The translations under genes were made by a program, and so were the position numbers. Below are positions 58,980 to 64,000 of a stretch of DNA of 64,000 nt, in pieces. The notes beneath the pieces are model-generated. The model ran no database searches. It was not told where the DNA came from and was given only the letters and a program-made list of their open reading frames with translations. The first letter of the stretch is position 1; each line of letters starts with the position of its first letter. Source of the DNA: DASUPK01 sp963797265 (GTDB lineage Bacteria > Actinomycetota > Thermoleophilia > Solirubrobacterales > 70-9); assembly GCA_963797265.1 (NCBI GenBank), contig CAWCOY010000005.1, positions 62,001 through 126,000 on the forward strand, written 5' to 3'.

Positions 58980-59726
58980 GTGCCCGGGGCGCTCGACATC
59001 CTCGATCCCAACCGGCCCAAGCGTGTCGTCATCGTCGCGTCGAACCCAACGGAATCGAAGGAGACCGGATGGCCGATCGGCTTCTGGTGGTCCGAGCTCA
59101 CCCATCCCTATTGGGAACTCACCGGCCACGGCTATCAGGTGGACATCGCGAGCCCGGACGGCGGCAAGCTCGAGGCCGACTCCTGGAGCGATCCCCGGGA
59201 CGACTCGCGCTATTCCGCGGACGACTTGATCAGCCTCGGCTTCATCAACTCGCCCGAGCACATGAAGCTCGTCGACGAGTCGAAGCCGCTCGCGGAGGTT
59301 CTGCCGGCCGACTACGACGCGGCGCTCTTCGTCGGTGGCCAGGGCCCGATGTACACGTTCTTCTCCGACGAGCGTGTGTACTCCCAGCTCGCCTCCTTCT
59401 ACGAGCAGGGCAAAATCGCCGCCGTCATCTGCCACGCCACCTGCGTCCTGCTCAAGGTCCGCGTCTCCGGTGGAAGCCTGCTCGTCGGCGGCAAGACGTG
59501 GACTGGGTTCGCGAACTCGGAGGAACAGTTCGCCGACGACTACGTCGGCCGGCGAATCCAGCCGTTCTGGATCGAGGACGAGGCACGCAAGCTCGAGAAC
59601 ACGAACTTCATCGTCCAGGGCAGGTTCAAGCCTCACGCCGTCCGGGACGGGAACCTGATCACCGGCCAGCAGCAGTACTCCGGAGTCGCGGCCGCCCGAT
59701 TGATGATCGAGGCCCTGGGAACCTGA
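58980..59726 (+). CDS. DJ-1/PfpI type 1 glutamine amidotransferase-like protein
   Basis: 248 residues. Nucleophile elbow AAVICHATCVLL (Cys in the I-C-H-A context of PfpI/Hsp31-type enzymes), WPIGFWWSELTHPYWEL, ALFVGGQGPMYTFFSD, LITGQQQYSG. Members of this subgroup include glyoxalase III and deglycase-like enzymes and ThiJ-type hydrolases; carbonyl-stress defence is possible. GTG 58980 is supported by TAGGGT 7 nt upstream. Stop overlaps the VOC start (TGATG). Confidence 0.9.
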   Translation: MPGALDILDPNRPKRVVIVASNPTESKETGWPIGFWWSELTHPYWELTGHGYQVDIASPDGGKLEADSWSDPRDDSRYSADDLISLGFINSPEHMKLVDESKPLAEVLPADYDAALFVGGQGPMYTFFSDERVYSQLASFYEQGKIAAVICHATCVLLKVRVSGGSLLVGGKTWTGFANSEEQFADDYVGRRIQPFWIEDEARKLENTNFIVQGRFKPHAVRDGNLITGQQQYSGVAAARLMIEALGT

Positions 59727-60118
59727 TGCTCGCCGAGGACCCGATCGACGTGATGCTGCTCGCGACCGATCTCGGGATCGCCAAGGATTTCTATGGAGCC
59801 AGGCTCGGGCTCGAGGTCCTGATCGAGAGTGACGACTTCCTCACCTTCAAGTGCGGCGGTGACAGCCGACTCGTGATCACCAAGAGCAGCGCGGGCAACA
59901 GCGAGGATCAGACCAAGGCCTCCTGGCGGGTGAGGGACTTGCCTGCGGCCGTCGCAGACCTGCGGTCGCGCGGGGTGCAGGTAATCGACTACGACGAGCC
60001 CTCGCTGAAAACCGTCGATGGAGTCGCCGACGTGGGCTTTGCCCTCACCGCCTGGTTTACGGATCCGAGCGGCAACACGATCGGGCTCATGGAGTTCAAG
60101 GACCCGGGGAACGGTTGA
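59726..60118 (+). CDS. VOC superfamily (glyoxalase-like) protein
   Basis: 130 residues. IDVMLLATDLGIAKDFYGARLGLEVLIE, FLTFKCGGDSRLVITKS, DVGFALTAWFTDPSGNTIGLMEF are the paired betaalphabetabetabeta pattern with the C-terminal DPSGN-x-I-x-L-x-E metal/substrate element. The first-module metal ligand is unclear, so metal dependence is uncertain. Overlaps both neighbours (TGATG, TTGA), so firmly in the operon. The longer upstream ORF is a shadow of the amidotransferase. Confidence 0.9.
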   Translation: MLAEDPIDVMLLATDLGIAKDFYGARLGLEVLIESDDFLTFKCGGDSRLVITKSSAGNSEDQTKASWRVRDLPAAVADLRSRGVQVIDYDEPSLKTVDGVADVGFALTAWFTDPSGNTIGLMEFKDPGNG

Positions 60119-60705
60119 GCCCCGACGAGCCGACGCCGATGCCGCCGGCCGGGGCGGCGGGCCCGGTCACCACGTCGGTCACGCGGCGCGTCAAGCCCGG
60201 CCATGAGGAGGCTTACGAGGCCTTTCTCGAGGGCATCATCGCCGCCGCGAGCCGCTTTCCTGGATACCTCGGCGTGGAGGTCTTTCGCCCGGACGGACCC
60301 GATGACGAATATCGGATCGTCTACAGGTTCGACGGAGCCGTCCATCTGCGCGACTGGCTCGATTCCGATGAGCACCGAGCCTGGCTCGAACGCGCCGAGC
60401 CGCACGTGATCGGGCCGATTCGCACCCAGTTCCTGACCGGCCTGGAGAGCTGGTTCACCCTGCCGGGCGAGCCCGGCGCCCCGCCGCCTCCGCCCCATAA
60501 GATGGCGCTGCTCACCTGGATCACGATCTTCCCCCTGATCACCGGCGTCGTCATCGTGCTCGGACCGCTGATCGCGGGCATCCCGCTCGTGCCGCGCCTA
60601 GGGATCACGACGGCCGTCACCGTCCCGCTGATGACCTGGATCGTGATGCCGCGGTTGACCCGGGCCCTGCGGGGATGGCTCTACCCCAAGTCGTCGTCGG
60701 CCTAG
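60115..60705 (+). CDS. Antibiotic biosynthesis monooxygenase domain fused to membrane helices
   Basis: 196 residues. N-terminal ABM ferredoxin-like domain (TTSVTRRVKPGHEEAYEAFLEGIIAAASRFPGYLGVEVFRP, DEYRIVYRFDGAVHLRDWLDSDEHRAWLER) and a C-terminal pair of TM helices (LLTWITIFPLITGVVIVLGPLIAG; GITTAVTVPLMTWIVM). This membrane-tethered arrangement recurs in actinobacteria and cyanobacteria. Possible quinone or haem-type oxygenase at the membrane. TTG overlaps the VOC stop. Confidence 0.87.
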   Translation: MSPDEPTPMPPAGAAGPVTTSVTRRVKPGHEEAYEAFLEGIIAAASRFPGYLGVEVFRPDGPDDEYRIVYRFDGAVHLRDWLDSDEHRAWLERAEPHVIGPIRTQFLTGLESWFTLPGEPGAPPPPPHKMALLTWITIFPLITGVVIVLGPLIAGIPLVPRLGITTAVTVPLMTWIVMPRLTRALRGWLYPKSSSA

Positions 60706-60731
60706 ACCAACCAGAGACAAGGAGAGTGCAG

Positions 60732-61148
60732 ATGAGCGGCAAGGCAAGTCAGCGGATACATGCCGAGGCGAAGATCGCCGTCCAGACGTACGACCCGCAG
60801 CCCTACGACGAATCCGCCGACGCGGCCGCGCTGGTGCGCATCCACGTCGTGGAGCAGTTCTCCGGCGACATCGAGGGAGGGGGAGTCGCGAACTTCCTTC
60901 AGGTGGGCTTGGCCGAGGATTCCGCCAGCTTTGTCGGGCTCGAGCGCGTGACCGGGCGCGTCGGCGAGCGGAGCGGAACGTTCGTCCTGCACGACGAGGG
61001 CATGCTCGAGGGAACGACCGTCTCCGGACGGTGGTTCGTCGTCCCGGGGTCGGGAACGGCGGAGCTCGAGGGGCTGCGCGGCGAGGGCGGATTCACGGCG
61101 CAGCTCGGCGAGGGCGCCGACGTCACCCTCGACTATTGGTTCGAGTGA
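60732..61148 (+). CDS. DUF3224 domain protein
   Basis: 138 residues. IHAEAKIAVQTYDPQPYDES, LVRIHVVEQFSGDIEGGGVANFLQVG, SFVGLERVTGRVGERSGTFVLHDEG, GTAELEGLRGEGGFTAQLGEG are the DUF3224 pattern, a beta-barrel of the allene-oxide-cyclase-like shape. Function unknown. AAGGAGAG precedes ATG 60732, 26 bp after the ABM gene, so it is probably the last gene of the operon. Confidence 0.9.
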   Translation: MSGKASQRIHAEAKIAVQTYDPQPYDESADAAALVRIHVVEQFSGDIEGGGVANFLQVGLAEDSASFVGLERVTGRVGERSGTFVLHDEGMLEGTTVSGRWFVVPGSGTAELEGLRGEGGFTAQLGEGADVTLDYWFE

Positions 61149-61163
61149 GTCAGGACGCCGCGG

Positions 61164-61433
61164 CTACGCAGCGAAACGCGCTTCGAACTTCGCCCGCCGC
61201 TTGGCCGCCTCTTCCTCCCGGTTCTTCGGGTGAGCGTTCGTGACCAGCGAGTCGAGGAGCTTCCGCGTCGCGGCCGCCACCTCCTCGACGGCGAGGTCGA
61301 ACGCCTCGGCGTTCGCCTTCGACGGCTTGTTCGATCCGCTGATCTTGCGGACGAACTGAAGTGCCGCGTCGTTGATCTCCTCCTCGCTGGCGGGGGGCTC
61401 GAAGTTATGGAGTTGTCTGATGTTTCTGCACAT
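61164..61433 (-). CDS. DUF2277 family protein
   Basis: 89 residues. MCRNIRQLHNFEPPASEEEINDAALQFVRKISGSNKPSKANAEAF is the DUF2277 signature, then VEEVAAATRKLLDSL and a basic tail. Widespread in bacteria, without known function. TAGGCT lies 6 nt before ATG 61433. Single-gene unit converging with the DUF3224 gene. Confidence 0.93.
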   Translation of the reverse strand: MCRNIRQLHNFEPPASEEEINDAALQFVRKISGSNKPSKANAEAFDLAVEEVAAATRKLLDSLVTNAHPKNREEEAAKRRAKFEARFAA

Positions 61434-61470
61434 GCGCCCAGCCTAGAGGACCGGTGCGCACGTCTCACGG

Positions 61471-61686
61471 CTATCCAAGTGCCGGGCCTATCCCCAGACC
61501 AGCGGGTTGCTCGTCGCCGAGCAGCAGACGATGCACCTTGGCGCGCTTGATCCCGATGACCGCGAGGTATTGGCTCGGAACCTGTGGGCCTGGGAGCGCC
61601 CAGGAGCCATCGCCATGGGTCCAGGTCGAGGCGACGAGGTCGCCGCCCGGAAGCGCAGGTTCTGAGTTCGCCCGATAGACGGTCAC
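61471..61686 (-). CDS. Doubtful small hypothetical ORF
   Basis: 71 codons from GTG 61686 with GAGG about 11 nt upstream. The translation (VYRANSEPALPGGDLVASTW, AVIGIKRAKVHRLLLGDEQ) has protein-like composition and G/C-ending codons, but no family is recognised and the ORF could be chance. Could also be a remnant of a longer gene. Confidence 0.3.
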   Translation of the reverse strand: MTVYRANSEPALPGGDLVASTWTHGDGSWALPGPQVPSQYLAVIGIKRAKVHRLLLGDEQPAGLGIGPALG

Positions 61687-61715
61687 CTGCCGCTGGACCT
61701 CACAGAGGAGGACGT

Positions 61716-61751
61716 GGCGCTTTGCCCACCCACGGGGGTGGGTAAAGCGCC
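61716..61751 (-). terminator. Long hairpin after the acyl-CoA dehydrogenase gene
   Basis: GGCGCTTTGCCCACCC (61716-61731) pairs with GGGTGGGTAAAGCGCC (61736-61751): 16 bp with one G-T wobble and a 4-nt loop. It lies 10 bp beyond the stop of the minus-strand dehydrogenase, the strongest hairpin noted in the window. Confidence 0.75.
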
Positions 61752-61760
61752 AACCGCGGC

Positions 61761-63435
61761 TCAGACGGTCGCGCGGTGGCGATCGATGATGCGCTTGAAA
61801 TCGGTGCCGCCGGGCAGCGTGCCGAAGGCGTGGCCCCAGTCAGCGTCCAGCCGCGAGGCGATGAACGCCTCGGCGACGGCCTCGTCGCCGAAGCGGACCA
61901 GCAGCGAGCCCTGCAGGGCGAGCGCCATCCGCTCGACCAGGGAGCGAGCCCTCGACTCCAGCGTGCCCGGATCGGTCTGCAGGTCCTCGCGCAGCCTGGC
62001 GGCGAACCGGTCGAGCCGCGGCTCGAGCACGGCGCCCTCGCCGACCTCGTTCGCGAACGCCTCGACCGAGTCCGGGTTCTTGACCATCGCGCGCAGCACG
62101 TCCAGGCACTGCACGTTCCCGGAGCCCTCCCAGATGGAGGCGAGCGGCGCCTCGCGGTAGAGGCGGGGCATCCCGGACTCCTCGACATACCCGTTGCCAC
62201 CGAGTGACTCGAGGCACTCGACCGCGTGGCTCGGGCCGCGCTTCGAGATCCAGTACTTGAGCACGGCATTGGCGATGCGCTTGAAGGCCTGCGCCTCGTC
62301 GTCTCCGGCGATCGCCTCGTCGTAGGCGCGGGCGAGGCGGAGGGAGGAGACCGTGGCCGCCTCGGACTCGACCGCGAGGTCGGCGAGCACGTTCTGCATC
62401 AGCGGGTGGTCGATGAGGAGCTTGCCGAACGTCGAACGGTGGTCGGCGTGGTTGATCGCCATCGCGACGCCGTGGCGCATGCCCGTGGCGCTGCCGGTGG
62501 CGCAGTCGAGGCGGGTGTGGTTGACCATCTCGATGATCGTCCGCACGCCCGCGCCCTCCTCGCCGACGAGTCGCGACCAGGCCCCGTCGAACTCGATCTC
62601 GGAGGATGCATTGGAGCGGTTGCCGAGCTTGTCCTTGAGCCGCTGCAGCCGGAAGCGGTTGAGCTCGCCGTCGGGGAGGCGACGCGGCATCAGGAAGCAG
62701 GAGACGCCACCCTCGGCCTGGGCGAGGACGAGGAACGCGTCGCACTGCGGCGCGGAGAAGAACCACTTGTGGCCCGTGAGCTCGTACTCGGCGCCAGCGC
62801 CGCCGCCGTTGATCGCCCGGCCCGACCGTGGTGTTGGCGCGCACGTCCGAGCCGCCCTGCTTCTCGGTCATCCCCATGCCGAACAGGGAGCCCTCCTTCT
62901 CGCTCGCCGCGATCTGGCGCGGGTCGTAGACGTTGGAGAGGATGCGCGGCTCCCACTCCTCGGCCAGCTCGGGCTGCTTGCGCAGCGCCGGCACCACCGA
63001 GTAGGTCATCGAGATCGGGCAGCCGACCCCCGCCTCGGCCTGAGAGAAGCACATGAACGCCGCCGCGCGAGCGACGTGGGCGCCGGGCTGGGGCTCGCGC
63101 CAGGGGAGGGAGTGGAGCTCGTGGGAGATGCCGAGCCGCATCAGCTCGTGCCAGGCGGGATGGAACTCGGGCTCGTCGATCCGGTTGCCGTAGCGGTCGT
63201 GGGTGCGGAGCTTGGGCGGGTTCTCGTTGGCGAGGCGGCCGAGCTCGATCACATCGCCGCGGCCCGCGATCTCGCCGACCTCGGAGATCTTCTCGACCGC
63301 CCACTCGGCGCCCTCCCGGCGGACGGCCTCACCCATCACCCGGTCGGCGGTGAAGACGTTGTAGTCGACCAGGGGCGGTGGCTGGTTCTCGACGGTGTGG
63401 GTCTTGACTCCGGTCGGCCTCTCAATGGTTGACAC
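61761..63435 (-). pseudogene. AidB-like acyl-CoA dehydrogenase, broken by a +1 frameshift
   Basis: Two frames together give a full-length AidB-type acyl-CoA dehydrogenase of about 557 residues; the span is 3n+1. N-terminal frame: NVFTADRVMGEAVRREGAEW, ISMTYSVVPALRKQPEL, MGMTEKQGGSDVRANTTVGP. It then switches near 62816 into the frame continuing YELTGHKWFFSAPQCDAF, EGAGVRTIIEMVNHTRLDCATG, ECLESLGGNGYVEESGMPRLYREAPLASIWEGSGN. Restoring GGGCCGGCG from GGGCCGGGCG (one extra G) repairs it. Flavin and acyl-CoA domains are otherwise intact, so either a recent mutation or a sequencing error. GTG 63435 overlaps the TetR stop; same operon. Confidence 0.85.
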
Positions 63436-64000
63436 GGGTGGTCTCCTCTCCGATTGCGCGAGTGCAGAAGTTGATCAGCGACGCGATCAGGGCGTCAGGG
63501 TCGCCGCCGTTCGTGGTGGGAGATAGCGGGCCGAGCATCGTCTCCCCGATCGCCCCGATCAGCGCCGCGGCGGTGGCGTCGACGTCCTGGGGCGGGAGCT
63601 GCCCCGCCTCGATCCCCTCGGCGATCACTTCGGCCATCAGGTCCCGGTAGCTGTGCCGGAAGTGAAGGCGCTCGGCCTCGACGGCGGGGTCGACTGGCTC
63701 GGCGAGCAGCGCCCAGGCGAGGCGGCGGCCCCGCAGGGCACGGCGGGCGAAGGCCTCGATCCCAACAGCGATCCGCTCGGCGGCGGACATATGACGGGTC
63801 GCGCTGTCGCGCGCCCTCGCATCAACCTCCATCGCCTCGCGCATCGCATCGACCTCGTGCTGCGAGGCCTCCCGGAAGACCTCAGCGAAGAGATCGGACT
63901 TGGAGGGGAAGTGGCGGTAGACGGTTCCGACGGCCACTTCCGCCCGATCCGCGACCGCCGCGACCGGGGCGGCGACGTAGCCGCCCTCGGCGATCAGCTC
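63422..64000 (-). CDS. TetR family transcriptional regulator (5' end beyond window)
   Basis: C-terminal about 192 residues of a TetR regulator cut by the right edge. HTH remainder ELIAEGGYVAAPVAAVADRAEVAVGTVYRHFPSKSDLFAEVF is clear, then a helical ligand domain ending RAIGEETTRVNH. It overlaps the acyl-CoA dehydrogenase start by 14 nt, so it probably controls this operon, perhaps sensing acyl-CoA; that is inference from context. Confidence 0.9.
   Translation of the reverse strand, partial: ELIAEGGYVAAPVAAVADRAEVAVGTVYRHFPSKSDLFAEVFREASQHEVDAMREAMEVDARARDSATRHMSAAERIAVGIEAFARRALRGRRLAWALLAEPVDPAVEAERLHFRHSYRDLMAEVIAEGIEAGQLPPQDVDATAAALIGAIGETMLGPLSPTTNGGDPDALIASLINFCTRAIGEETTRVNH

Larger units (their letters stand above)
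61434..61760. other. 327-bp region with one doubtful small ORF and a terminator
   Basis: Holds the TAGGCT promoter of the DUF2277 gene (61445-61440), one small minus-strand ORF of uncertain status (61471-61686) and the long hairpin 61716-61751. Nothing else is recognised. Confidence 0.5.

Overview
The window is strongly G+C-rich, densely packed DNA from an actinobacterium. The large-type SRP RNA followed by dnaX, ybaB/ebfC, recR, lysC and asd is a classic actinobacterial order. DUF6458, an ECF sigma factor of the ECF42 type beside a YciI/DGPF protein, several SnoaL-like stress proteins of the 'EENVELV...AAGLSE' type, and secreted proteins with Lys/Arg-rich tails point to Thermoleophilia/Solirubrobacterales. 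That lineage call is inference from gene content; no marker phylogeny was run. No rRNA, tRNA, CRISPR array, transposase or prophage gene was recognised.

Layout. 1-7.5 kb: start of an MMPL exporter (cut by the left edge), pdxH, a TetR regulator with two palindromic operators, ECF sigma plus YciI, a three-module secreted protein and a GT1 glycosyltransferase. 7.6-19 kb: housekeeping core (SRP RNA, dnaX, ybaB, recR, lysC, asd), interrupted by an export/regulation cassette (MMPL exporter, PadR, ABC-2 permease and ATPase). 19-28.1 kb: secreted RTX-like protein and two phosphoesterases in one operon, a response-regulator/thioredoxin-reductase fusion, a secreted TIM-barrel protein, and a stress island with SnoaL-like genes and a decayed copy. 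28.2-45.8 kb: an exopolysaccharide locus with an initiating sugar transferase, two DegT aminotransferases, two GT4 glycosyltransferases, a hexapeptide acetyltransferase, a Gfo/Idh dehydrogenase, a UDP-GlcNAc 2-epimerase, an O-antigen-ligase/polymerase-like protein, two tandem secreted glycosidase-like proteins, an APH-fold kinase, a methyltransferase and a multicopper oxidase. Four of these match the WbpB/E/D/I (WlbA/C/B/D) steps to UDP-2,3-diacetamido-2,3-dideoxy-mannuronate. 45.8-56.4 kb: ion transport, a succinate dehydrogenase/fumarate reductase of the HdrB-containing (type E, SdhABE/MfrABE-like) kind, a site-2 protease and a membrane-embedded M28 peptidase. 56.4-64 kb: redox and stress enzymes, including a LysR-controlled operon (DJ-1/PfpI, VOC, ABM, DUF3224), and an AidB-like acyl-CoA dehydrogenase broken by one extra base next to a TetR gene cut by the right edge.

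Two window-wide signals stand out. Many first genes of transcription units carry a TANNNT box exactly 6-7 nt before the start codon, as expected for leaderless mRNAs. The SnoaL-like genes share a GCATGGAAAGC box plus GATRCT exactly 9 nt before their ATG, and this arrangement also precedes a dead gene remnant.
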